Source: Sciscionella sediminilitoris
GTDB lineage: Bacteria; Actinomycetota; Actinomycetes; Mycobacteriales; Pseudonocardiaceae
Direction: 5' to 3'
Assembly: GCF_000737195.2 (NCBI RefSeq)
Contig: NZ_JALM01000025.1
Location: 1 to 60,218 of the forward strand
DNA: 60,218 nucleotides
Made by a program: the position numbers and the translations under genes. Within the stretch, counting starts at the first letter, position 1; the number at the start of each line of letters is the position of its first letter. The notes beneath the pieces were generated by a model. It did no database searches. It had not been told where the DNA came from and worked only from the letters and a program-made list of their open reading frames with translations. Of the stretch, positions 8,260 through 15,891 are shown piece by piece.

Positions 8260-8937
8260 GTGAAACCGAGAGTGCTGGTGGTCGACGACGAATTGGGTGT
8301 GCGCAGGGCGCTGCAGCGCGGGCTGACCGCGGAGGGGATGGATGTGGTCACCGCCGCCGACGGACCCAGTGCCCTCGAACTGGCCGGGACCGGGAGTTTC
8401 TCGGTGATCCTGCTGGACATCATGCTGCCCGGGCTCTCCGGCTACCGGGTGCTCGAACGGTTGCGCGCGGACGGGGTGCGCACCCCGGTGCTGCTGGTCT
8501 CCGCCAAGGACGGGGACTACGACCAGGCCGACGGGCTCGATCTCGGCGCGGACGGATACGTGGTGAAACCCTTCTCCTTCGTGGTGCTCGCCGCCCAGGT
8601 GAAGGCCCTGCTGCGGCGCGGGGCCGACGAGGGAGCGGGCGTGCTGCGGGTCGGCGAGCTCGAGGTGGACCGCGGTGCCCGGGAGGCCCGGTTCTCCGGC
8701 GAACCGCTGCCGCTTTCCCCGCGGGAGTTCGCGGTGCTCGAAGCGCTCGCGAGCCGCCCGGGTTCCTCGGTGAGCAAGGACGAGCTGCTGCGCGCCGCCT
8801 GGGGGGACGAGCAGGCGGCCACCCGCAACGCGGTCGAGGTCTACGTCGGCTACCTGCGCAAGAAGCTCGAGGCTGCGGGGGCGGGTGAACTGCTGCGCAC
8901 GGTGCGCGGACACGGCTACCTGGTCGCCGCACCGTGA
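8260..8937 (+). CDS. OmpR-family response regulator
   Basis: A 225-residue two-component regulator. The receiver domain (1-115) has the acidic pair in VLVVDDE, the phospho-accepting Asp in VILLDIMLPG and the conserved Lys in VVKPFS. The winged-helix effector domain (125-225) contains LSPREFAVLEALA and RNAVEVYVGYLRKKL. The start is GTG, and the gene overlaps the kinase gene by 4 bp (GTGA). It is divergent from the LolA-like/ABC operon, which carries candidate direct-repeat sites, so that operon is its likely target. Confidence 0.93.
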   Translation: MKPRVLVVDDELGVRRALQRGLTAEGMDVVTAADGPSALELAGTGSFSVILLDIMLPGLSGYRVLERLRADGVRTPVLLVSAKDGDYDQADGLDLGADGYVVKPFSFVVLAAQVKALLRRGADEGAGVLRVGELEVDRGAREARFSGEPLPLSPREFAVLEALASRPGSSVSKDELLRAAWGDEQAATRNAVEVYVGYLRKKLEAAGAGELLRTVRGHGYLVAAP

Positions 8938-10250
8938 AGGGGTGGTGGCTGCGCCGTTCGCTCGCCTTCCGGGTGAGCCTGGTCGTCGCGTTCGGCTCGC
9001 TCGCGCTGTTGCTGGTACTCGTGCTGTTGTCCGGGAACCTGCTCGGAACGCTTTCGATCAGCGCTGCCGACGAGGCCATCGCCCCGCGGCTGAACGCCGC
9101 GCGGTCCGCGGTCGCGCACGGTTCGGCGGTGGCTCCGCCCTCGCCGGGGATCACGGTGCGGGTACTGGACACCGCGGGCGATCCGGTCGACGGCGGCGCG
9201 CGCACCACGCTCGACCGGCACGAGCTGGACGCGCTCAAGGCCGGTGAGCCGGTCAACGAGAACGGCGAGCCGATGCTGCGCTGGCTCGGCGGCGTGGTCA
9301 CCGCTCCGGACGGGGCGCAGCGCCTCGTCACCGCCGCGGTCCCGCTGACCGGCTATGGCTACCTGGTGCACACCGCGCGGCAGTGGATGATCGGTGGTGC
9401 GGTGCTCGGTGCCGCCGGGGTGGGCGTGCTGTGCTGGCTGGCGATCCGCTTCGTGCTGCGCCCGATCCGCAAGATGCGGGCCGCGGCGCGGGAACTGCCG
9501 ACCGGGCAACGGCTCCCCGAACCCGTCGCGCACGACGAACTGCACGAACTCACCGCCGCGCTCAACGGGCTGCTGCAGCGCCGCGACGAGGCCACCGCGC
9601 GACTGCAGCGGTTCACCGGGGACGCGGCGCACGAGCTGCGTTCCCCGGTCACCGCGATCCGCGCGCAGGCCGAGGTCGCGGTGCTGCATCCGGATCCGGA
9701 GGACGCCCAGGAGGTGCTCGCCGAGATCGAGGCCGAGGCACAGCGGTTGTCCACCCTTGTCGAGGACCTGCTGGTGCTCGCCCGCTCGGACGCCGGGCGG
9801 ATCGCGCAGGCGCAGGCGGTGGACCTCGCGTTCGCGGTGCACGCGGCCATCGAACGCCTCGGCGCGGGGACCCCGGTGTGGTTCGAGGCGCCCGCGGGGG
9901 AGTGCAGCGTGCTCGCGGCCGCGCCCGAGGTGAAGGTGGTGCTGGACAACCTGCTGCGCAACGCGCGCCGGTACGCGCACGCGCACATCCGGGTCAGCGT
10001 GCTGCCCAGCGGTCGCTCGGTGCGGCTGCTGGTGGACGACGACGGACCGGGGATCGCGGCCGAACACCGCGCCAAGGTGTTCGACCGGTTCTACCGGCTC
10101 GCCGACGACCGGGCGCGCGATTCGGGGGGAAGCGGCCTCGGCCTCGCGCTGGTGGCCGAGCTGGTGCGGGCCCGGCGCGGCAGTGTGCGGGTCACCGACT
10201 CCCCGGAGGGCGGGGCCCGTTTCGACGTGCGCTGGCCCGCGGCACGGTAG
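8934..10250 (+). CDS. Sensor histidine kinase
   Basis: A 438-residue membrane kinase. The first transmembrane helix spans about residues 13-35 (VSLVVAFGSLALLLVLVLLS) and the second about 145-168, enclosing an extracytoplasmic sensor of some 110 residues. HAMP follows, then the H-box HELRSPVTAIRAQ with the phosphorylated His, the N-box DNLLRNARRYAH and the G-boxes DDGPGIAAEH and GGSGLGLALV. All catalytic motifs are intact. It is coupled to the response regulator and shares the locus with an exporter, so it probably senses a cell-envelope signal. Confidence 0.93.
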   Translation: MKGWWLRRSLAFRVSLVVAFGSLALLLVLVLLSGNLLGTLSISAADEAIAPRLNAARSAVAHGSAVAPPSPGITVRVLDTAGDPVDGGARTTLDRHELDALKAGEPVNENGEPMLRWLGGVVTAPDGAQRLVTAAVPLTGYGYLVHTARQWMIGGAVLGAAGVGVLCWLAIRFVLRPIRKMRAAARELPTGQRLPEPVAHDELHELTAALNGLLQRRDEATARLQRFTGDAAHELRSPVTAIRAQAEVAVLHPDPEDAQEVLAEIEAEAQRLSTLVEDLLVLARSDAGRIAQAQAVDLAFAVHAAIERLGAGTPVWFEAPAGECSVLAAAPEVKVVLDNLLRNARRYAHAHIRVSVLPSGRSVRLLVDDDGPGIAAEHRAKVFDRFYRLADDRARDSGGSGLGLALVAELVRARRGSVRVTDSPEGGARFDVRWPAAR

Positions 10251-10260
10251 CGTCCCGCCC

Positions 10261-10647
10261 GTGATCGTGGTCGCGACCGCGCTGCTGCGCGCGGATTCGG
10301 TGCTCGCCCAGCAGCGTGCCTATCCGCCCGAGGACGCGGGCGGCTGGGAGTTCCCCGGTGGGCGGGTGGAACCAGGGGAGACCGAGGCGGGCGCGGTGCG
10401 CCGGGAATGCCGCGAGGAACTGGCCGTCGAGGTGCTGCCCGGCGCGCGGATCGGACCCGCGGTGGCGCTGCGCGAGGGGCTGGTGCTGCACCTGTGGACC
10501 GCGCGGCTCGCCGATCCGGCCGCCGAACCGGTCGCCACCGAACACCTCGGCGTGCGCTGGGTGCGCGCACCGGAGCTGGGCGAGCTCGGCTGGCTGGCCA
10601 CTGACCGGCGATTCCTGCCCGCGCTACGGGAACACCTGGACGGTTAA
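10261..10647 (+). CDS. Nudix hydrolase (MutT-like)
   Basis: A 128-residue Nudix protein that would hydrolyse a nucleoside diphosphate linkage. The Nudix box reads GRVEPGETEAGAVRRECREE, matching G-x5-E-x7-RE-x2-EE with only the last Gly replaced by Ala. Small size and the WEFPGG segment resemble MutT and CTP pyrophosphohydrolases, but the substrate is not decided. The GTG start begins 11 bases after the kinase stop. Its stop codon shares TTAA with the stop of the convergent esterase gene. Confidence 0.87.
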   Translation: MIVVATALLRADSVLAQQRAYPPEDAGGWEFPGGRVEPGETEAGAVRRECREELAVEVLPGARIGPAVALREGLVLHLWTARLADPAAEPVATEHLGVRWVRAPELGELGWLATDRRFLPALREHLDG

Positions 10648-11600
10648 CGCGCCGTGGCCGAACGCAGCTGGTGCTCGTTCGCGACCGGGCCGTGCACCGG
10701 GTACGGCGTGTTCAGTACCGCGCGTGTGTCCCCGCCGAGCAGCCGGTAGGCCAGCCCTGCCTCGGCGACCATCGCCTCGCGGAACGGGTGATAGGACATC
10801 GCGGCGAACGGGTTGAGGGTCTTGCCGTTGATCCACGGCTGCTTCGCGCAGACATCGTGGCCCTCGGTCGGGGTGAACGTGTCCACATAGGAGGCGTTCC
10901 CGTCCTGTTCGGTCGCCGCGCGAATCGCGTCGTTGAGCGAGATCTCGACCGAGCGGCCGAAGGGGTAGTCCCCGTCAGCGAGCGGGAGCCGGTCCGGGCA
11001 GGTCCCGGTGGCGGGCACGATGTCCGGGTAACCGAGCACGAGCACCTTCGCCTTCGGGGCGCGCTGGTGGATGCCGCTGAGCACGGTCGTGATGCGCTTG
11101 CTGATCTCCGGGTAGGCCTTGGCGAAGGTGTCCGCGTACTTCGCCTGGCAGGGTGCGCCCTTCGGGTCGTTCTCGCGCAGTTTCGGGCATTCGCCGGTGA
11201 CGGTGCCGAACACGCTGAAGTCGTTGCCGCCGATGCCGAGGGTGACCAGATCGGTGTCGCCGGACAGCGCGTCCAGCTGCGGGGCGTTCGTGCCCGCGAA
11301 CACCTTCTGTTCGGCTGTCATGTGCTCCGTGGTCGCCGCGGAACAGCTGACATCGGTGAAGTCATCCACACCGAGTTTGCCGGCCAGCAGCGAGGGGTAG
11401 TTGTTCGTGGACCGGAAGCAGCCGAGCGGGCTCAGCCGCTGCATGGGGATCAGCGGGCCCGCGGTGTACGAGTCACCGAGGGCGACGTAGTGCTGGTAGC
11501 GGGGGCTCGGCAGGGCGCTCGCGGATGTGGCGAGCCCGAGCAGCAGCACGCCGAGCAGACTGCACAGCGTGATGACGCGTGTTCGAAGCATGCACAACAT
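10644..11600 (-). CDS. Secreted SGNH/GDSL-type esterase or lipase
   Basis: A 318-residue hydrolase with an N-terminal signal peptide (VITLCSLLGVLLLGLATSA then SA, residues 8-29). Block I YVALGDSYTAG carries the nucleophilic Ser and block III IGGNDFS the oxyanion-hole Gly and Asn; the catalytic His is probably in MSYHPF. Several Cys pairs suggest disulfides outside the cell. It resembles secreted actinomycete lipases acting on acyl esters. The start at 11600 has GGAG 5 bases upstream. It is convergent with the Nudix gene, stops overlapping by 4 bp. Confidence 0.87.
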   Translation of the reverse strand: MLCMLRTRVITLCSLLGVLLLGLATSASALPSPRYQHYVALGDSYTAGPLIPMQRLSPLGCFRSTNNYPSLLAGKLGVDDFTDVSCSAATTEHMTAEQKVFAGTNAPQLDALSGDTDLVTLGIGGNDFSVFGTVTGECPKLRENDPKGAPCQAKYADTFAKAYPEISKRITTVLSGIHQRAPKAKVLVLGYPDIVPATGTCPDRLPLADGDYPFGRSVEISLNDAIRAATEQDGNASYVDTFTPTEGHDVCAKQPWINGKTLNPFAAMSYHPFREAMVAEAGLAYRLLGGDTRAVLNTPYPVHGPVANEHQLRSATAR

Positions 11601-11683
11601 AGTGCTCCGGCCCGCCGGTGGCCGCGACGCCCAAGCGGGTGGTGATCCGGTGCGGTGCGTAGACTCGGGCGAGGTAGGAAACG

Positions 11684-13066
11684 GTGCGAGGAGTAGGAGT
11701 CGAGGTGCCGCGCGAGGACCCGGCCGTGCTGGACGAGCTGCGCGTGATCGAAGCCGAGCTCAACACCCGCTGGCCCGAGTCGAAGATCGACCCGTCACTG
11801 GCGCGGATCGCCGCGCTCGCCGACATCCTCGGCCAGCCGCAGCGCAGCTATCCGGTGCTGCACGTCGCGGGGACCAACGGCAAGACCTCGGTCGTGCGGA
11901 TGATCGACTCGCTGATGTCCACGATCGGACTGCGCACCGGCCGGTTCACCAGTCCGCACCTGCAGTCGGTCACCGAGCGCATCTCCATCGACAACGCGCC
12001 CATCGAGGCGAAACGCTATATCGAGACCTACCGGGAGATCGAGCCCTATCTGTCCATTGTGGACAAAAGCGCCGAGGTGCCGCTCTCCAAGTTCGAAGTG
12101 CTCACCGCGATGGCCTACGCCGCGTTCGCCGATGCCCCCATCGAGGCCGGGATCGTCGAGGTCGGACTCGGCGGCAGGCTGGACTCCACGAACATCGCCG
12201 ACGGTCAGGTCGCCACGATCACCCCGGTCGGCATCGACCACGTCGAATACCTCGGCAGTGATCTGGCCGGGATCGCCGCGGAAAAGGCGGGCATCATCAA
12301 GGAAGGCGCCACCGTCATCCTCGCCGAGCAGGAACCGGAGGCGGCGCGCGCGATCCTGGAGAAGGTGGCCGAGATGGATGCCACCGTCGCCCGCCAGGGA
12401 TCGGAATTCGGTGTGCTGCAACGGGATGTGGCCATCGGCGGACAGCGCTTGCTGCTGCAGGGGCTCGGCGGCGAGTACGAGGAGATCTTCCTCCCGCTGC
12501 ACGGCGCGCACCAGGCCGCGAACGCCGCGCTCGCGCTCGCGACCGTGGAGGCGTTCTTCGGCGCGGGCAAGACTCACCGGCTCGACATGGACCGGGTGCG
12601 CGAGGGATTCGAGAACGTGCGGGTCCCCGGCAGGCTCGAACGGCTGCGCTCGGCGCCGACGGTGCTCACCGACGCGGCGCACAATCCGCACGGCGCGGCC
12701 GCGCTCGCCTCGGCCATCGAGTCCGAGTTCGCCTTCCGCAAACTGGTCGGGGTGGTCGGGGTACTCGGGGACAAGGACGCGACCGGCATCCTCACCGCGC
12801 TCGAACCGGTGCTGTCCTCGATCGTGCTCACCACGAACTCCTCCCCGCGCGCGCTGCCCGCACACGAACTCGCCGACCGTGCCGAGGCGATCTTCGGCGA
12901 TGAACGGGTCGAGGTCGTCGGGCGGCTCGACGACGCGGTGGAGCGCGCCGTCGCGCTCACCGAGGACGAGGCCGACGAACAGTGGTCCGGCGCCGGAGTG
13001 CTGGTGACCGGCTCGGTGGTGACCGCGGGTGAGGCACGCGCGCTGTTCGGGAAGGATCCGGCATGA
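11684..13066 (+). CDS. folC: Folylpolyglutamate synthase/dihydrofolate synthase
   Basis: A Mur-ligase-family enzyme that adds glutamate to dihydropteroate or to folates. The ATP-binding loop HVAGTNGKTSVVRM is near residue 65, the folate-site segment FTSPHL follows, and the C-terminal domain contains LTDAAHNPHGAAAL. At about 460 residues the length fits bifunctional FolC. The start is GTG at 11684; GTG at 11705 is an alternative with a purine-rich stretch upstream. It overlaps the DUF4233 gene by 4 bp, and ndk follows, the standard actinobacterial order. Confidence 0.94.
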   Translation: MRGVGVEVPREDPAVLDELRVIEAELNTRWPESKIDPSLARIAALADILGQPQRSYPVLHVAGTNGKTSVVRMIDSLMSTIGLRTGRFTSPHLQSVTERISIDNAPIEAKRYIETYREIEPYLSIVDKSAEVPLSKFEVLTAMAYAAFADAPIEAGIVEVGLGGRLDSTNIADGQVATITPVGIDHVEYLGSDLAGIAAEKAGIIKEGATVILAEQEPEAARAILEKVAEMDATVARQGSEFGVLQRDVAIGGQRLLLQGLGGEYEEIFLPLHGAHQAANAALALATVEAFFGAGKTHRLDMDRVREGFENVRVPGRLERLRSAPTVLTDAAHNPHGAAALASAIESEFAFRKLVGVVGVLGDKDATGILTALEPVLSSIVLTTNSSPRALPAHELADRAEAIFGDERVEVVGRLDDAVERAVALTEDEADEQWSGAGVLVTGSVVTAGEARALFGKDPA

Positions 13067-13509
13067 CCTCGGACGGCTCGCAGCCAGAGAAACCGCAACC
13101 AGGCCAGGCGCAGGACCAGCAGCCCCAGGCCAAGGATCCGGCGCGGTCCTTCCGTGGCGTCATGGCCGGTGCGCTGGTCATGGAGGCGATCGTGATCGCG
13201 CTCGCGCTCCCGGTGGCCGCGAAGCTCGGCGGCGGGTTCGCCAGCGGCGCGGGCTGGGTGGTGCTCGGTCTCGTGGTCGCCCTGCTCGCGCTGTGCGGGC
13301 TGCTCGGTTTCTCCTGGAGCCCGATCGCCGGGCTCGGCCTGCAGGTCGTGGTGGCCCTGTGCGGGCTGGTGCTCGGCGCGCTCGCGGTCATCGGGGTGCT
13401 GTTCCTGATCATCTGGGTGATCATGCTGCGGCTGCGCGCGGATGTGCTCCGCCGATACCGGCAGGGCACCCTGCCGAGTCAGCAACCGGGCGACGGGCAG
13501 GGGTCTTAG
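13063..13509 (+). CDS. DUF4233 membrane protein
   Basis: A 148-residue membrane protein with a Gln/Pro-rich cytoplasmic N-terminus and about four hydrophobic helices, including MAGALVMEAIVIALALPVA, WVVLGLVVALLALCGLLGF and ALAVIGVLFLIIWVIMLRL. DUF4233 proteins sit between folC and ndk throughout actinobacteria and have no established function. Translational coupling to folC (4-bp overlap) is kept here. Confidence 0.85.
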   Translation: MTSDGSQPEKPQPGQAQDQQPQAKDPARSFRGVMAGALVMEAIVIALALPVAAKLGGGFASGAGWVVLGLVVALLALCGLLGFSWSPIAGLGLQVVVALCGLVLGALAVIGVLFLIIWVIMLRLRADVLRRYRQGTLPSQQPGDGQGS

Positions 13510-13637
13510 GGCATGTCTGACGGTCCTCTTCCGCGCGAGCGGGGATCAGATCGGATGAGATGCAAGGCGGACGACGACAGCGCAGCGGCGCTGCAACGTC
13601 GAAAGCCCAGCGGGAGGAGGACAACGTCAGCCATGCC
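13510..13637. repeat. MITE-like foldback element
   Basis: A 128-bp segment with imperfect terminal inverted repeats. The left end begins GGCATGTCTGACGGTCCTC; the right end, read in reverse complement, begins GGCATGGCTGACGTTGTCC. Shorter nested palindromes (CAGCGC/GCGCTG, CGACG/CGTCG) fill the interior. It follows the DUF4233 stop, and its right end overlaps the likely start codon of the next gene. No transposase is encoded. Mobility is inferred only from structure. Confidence 0.45.
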
Positions 13638-14262
13638 TGCCGGCATCGGAGGCAATGCCAGCGCCGATCTGGCCCCGCGCAGCCGGTACACGGGGGCCGT
13701 CAGGCATGCCCAGGTGCGCAGCAGGGTGCTGCTCGCCCTCGGCCTGGTGCTCGCACTGGCCGTCGGTGCCCTGTTCGGCCTGCTCTCCATCGGCATGGGC
13801 AACAGTGCGGAGGTCGCCGGGCACGCCCTGCCGAGCGGGGCCGGTGGCACCCCGTTCGCGGTCGGTTCCTGCTTCTACTCGGATCACCCGGGATCGCTGC
13901 GCCCCGCCTCCTGCACCGGGGACGAGTCGGTGTTCGTGATCAACGCGGTCGGGCGCACCCCGCAGGACTGCGCGGCGGTCGCGGACTTCGCCCGCTGGGG
14001 CGCGGTGCAGCGGGACGACTCGGCGGACGCGGTGTACTGCGTCTCGCTGCTGCTGCACACCGGGGACTGCGTGGTGCTCGGTACCGGCAAGGGCGCGCAC
14101 CGGGTGGACTGCGGCACCGATCGGGACGCCTCCCGGGTGGTGCGCATGGCGTCCACGGCCACCCCCGCATCGGCGTGCACCGATCTGCCGGAGGCCGATG
14201 TCTGGTATTACCGTTCCCCGTCCTCGGGGCAACTGGCCTGCCTGGCGAAAGACGGTGGCTGA
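13633..14262 (+). CDS. Single-pass membrane protein with Cys-rich extracellular domain
   Basis: A 209-residue protein of unknown function. One hydrophobic helix near residues 32-54 (VLLALGLVLALAVGALFGLL) is followed by about 150 residues with eight cysteines, an even number consistent with four disulfides outside the cell. The ATG at 13633 is chosen; GGAGGAGG lies upstream but rather far (about 12 bases). The start codon falls inside the right arm of a foldback repeat. An in-frame ATG at 13513 would add 40 unlike, Arg-rich residues encoded by the repeat and is less likely. Confidence 0.65.
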   Translation: MPAGIGGNASADLAPRSRYTGAVRHAQVRSRVLLALGLVLALAVGALFGLLSIGMGNSAEVAGHALPSGAGGTPFAVGSCFYSDHPGSLRPASCTGDESVFVINAVGRTPQDCAAVADFARWGAVQRDDSADAVYCVSLLLHTGDCVVLGTGKGAHRVDCGTDRDASRVVRMASTATPASACTDLPEADVWYYRSPSSGQLACLAKDGG

Positions 14263-14314
14263 CCACCCGTTACGGTTGTGCGCGGGTAATTCTTAATCGA
14301 AGGAGTAATCAATC

Positions 14315-14728
14315 GTGAGTGAGCGCACCCTTGTCCTCGTCAAGCCGGACGGCGTGGAGCGCGGCCTGGTCGGCGAAGTGATCAGCAGGATCGAGCGCAA
14401 GGGCCTGCGGCTGGCCGCGCTCGAACTCCGTGACGTCGAGCGCTCGGTGGCCGAGGAGCACTACGCCGAGCACAAGGACAAGCCGTTCTTCGGCGATCTG
14501 CTCGAGTTCATCACCTCCGGCCCGGTCGTGGCGATCGTCGTGGAGGGCACCCGCGCCATCCCGGCTTTCCGCCAGATCGCCGGCGGCACCGACCCGGTGG
14601 AGAAGGCGGCCCCGGGCAGCCTGCGCGGCGACTACGGCCTGGAGACCCAGTACAACCTGGTGCACGGCTCGGACTCCCCGGAATCGGCCGCGCGCGAGAT
14701 CAAGTTGTGGTTCCCCGAGCTGGGCTGA
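14315..14728 (+). CDS. ndk: Nucleoside diphosphate kinase
   Basis: A 137-residue NDP kinase that transfers phosphate between nucleoside tri- and diphosphates through a phosphohistidine. The sequence starts [17 protein letters not shown], and the active-site His lies in [13 protein letters not shown]. Length and motifs are typical. GTG start with AAGGAG 8 bases upstream. It lies in the conserved folC-DUF4233-ndk neighbourhood. Confidence 0.97.
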   Translation: MSERTLVLVKPDGVERGLVGEVISRIERKGLRLAALELRDVERSVAEEHYAEHKDKPFFGDLLEFITSGPVVAIVVEGTRAIPAFRQIAGGTDPVEKAAPGSLRGDYGLETQYNLVHGSDSPESAAREIKLWFPELG

Positions 14729-14733
14729 CCTCC

Positions 14734-15249
14734 GTGCGCGGGCCGATCCGGATCACCGCGGGCTCGGACGGGCTGCTCGATGAGCTGTCCGGGCTGTGGG
14801 TACGCATCACCGAGGCCGGTGGTGCGCTCGGCTTCGACCGGGGTGATCCGGAGGCGGCCGTCCGCGGGGCGGCGCGCGCGGTCGTGGACGGTCTCGGCTC
14901 GCCGGATCACTACCTGTTCGTGGTCTTCGACGAGTCCGGGGTCCGCGGGTTCGCGCACTTCCGCCGCGGTCACCGGCCAGTGCGCAGGCACACCGCCGAG
15001 CTCGAATGGCTCGGCGTGCACCCCGGGCTGCAGGGGACCGGCTGGGGCACCCGCCTGCTCGAACACGGCCTCGCCGCGCTGGCGAAGGACGGTGTCGAGG
15101 CGGTGTTCCTGCGCACCCGTTCGGGCACCGGCCTCGGTGGGTTCTACCGCGCGCACGGCTTCACCGAGCGCGGTCGCTGGCCACGCGCGGTGCGGTTCGC
15201 TGACGGCGGATACCGTGACGAGGTGTGGTTCACCAAGGACCTGCCATAG
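14734..15249 (+). CDS. GNAT-family N-acetyltransferase, copy 1
   Basis: A 171-residue GNAT with the acetyl-CoA binding segment LGVHPGLQGTGWGTRLLEHGL (the Q/RxxGxG/A loop) and the C-terminal FYRAHGFTERGRW strand-helix. The start is GTG at 14734, five bases after the ndk stop, so it is probably co-transcribed with ndk. The next gene is a clear paralogue sharing an N-terminal LW-TE-GGA-GF pattern and a C-terminal DEVWFT, evidence of tandem duplication. The substrate is unknown. Confidence 0.82.
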   Translation: MRGPIRITAGSDGLLDELSGLWVRITEAGGALGFDRGDPEAAVRGAARAVVDGLGSPDHYLFVVFDESGVRGFAHFRRGHRPVRRHTAELEWLGVHPGLQGTGWGTRLLEHGLAALAKDGVEAVFLRTRSGTGLGGFYRAHGFTERGRWPRAVRFADGGYRDEVWFTKDLP

Positions 15250-15256
15250 TGGTGTC

Positions 15257-15796
15257 ATGACACGGGTCGAGCTCGCGCGGACCCTCGGCGATGGCTTCGC
15301 CGAGCGGCTCACCGCGCTCTGGACCGAGGTCACCGAGTCCGGGGGAGCGGTCGGATTCACCGCTGCCGATGATCCGGAACTGATCCGCTCGGCCACCGAT
15401 GCGGTGCTCGCCGCGGTCGCCGAGGGACAGGAACTGCTGTTCACCGCGCATGAGCAGGAGCGGCTGCTCGGTGTGGTGTTCCTGGTCCCCGCCGATGTGC
15501 CCGCGGTCCAGCACCGCGGCGAGGTGCGCAGGCTCATGGTCAGCCCCGCGGCGCAGGGCCTCGGCGTCGGCGGTGCGCTGCTGAACGCCGCGGTGACGCA
15601 CGCCGGGGAGATCGGGCTGCGCACCGTGTCCCTCGGGGTGCGCTCCGGGGACGGGCTGGAGCGCTTCTACACCGAGCACGGCTGGACCGAACGCGGCCGC
15701 TGGCCTGGCGCGGTGCACCTCGGCGACGAGGACTATCGCGACGAGGTGTGGTTCACCATCGATCTGACCGGGTACCCACAGCGCACCTCGCGCTGA
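15257..15796 (+). CDS. GNAT-family N-acetyltransferase, copy 2
   Basis: A 179-residue GNAT paralogous to the preceding gene. Acetyl-CoA loop VSPAAQGLGVGGALLNAAV lies near residue 97, with FYTEHGWTERGRWPGAVHL and YRDEVWFTIDL at the C-terminus. ATG start seven bases after the previous stop, with a weak ribosome-binding site, so translation may depend on coupling. Shared terminal motifs but divergent centres suggest the two enzymes have different acceptors. Function beyond acetyl transfer is not predictable. Confidence 0.82.
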   Translation: MTRVELARTLGDGFAERLTALWTEVTESGGAVGFTAADDPELIRSATDAVLAAVAEGQELLFTAHEQERLLGVVFLVPADVPAVQHRGEVRRLMVSPAAQGLGVGGALLNAAVTHAGEIGLRTVSLGVRSGDGLERFYTEHGWTERGRWPGAVHLGDEDYRDEVWFTIDLTGYPQRTSR

Positions 15797-15891
15797 GGGC
15801 GCGCGGGTCTCGGTCTGCTTCCCCTTCCCCGCGGGCCCGGCGTGTTCCAAGGTGATCGGCGACCTCGCTCACCTCGGATCGGAGCGTGCCA

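Noticed and set aside
8149-8913. Extended start of the LolA-like protein to 8913
   Set aside because: The extension crosses the response regulator gene; a signal peptide and AAGGAG mark the start at 8148.
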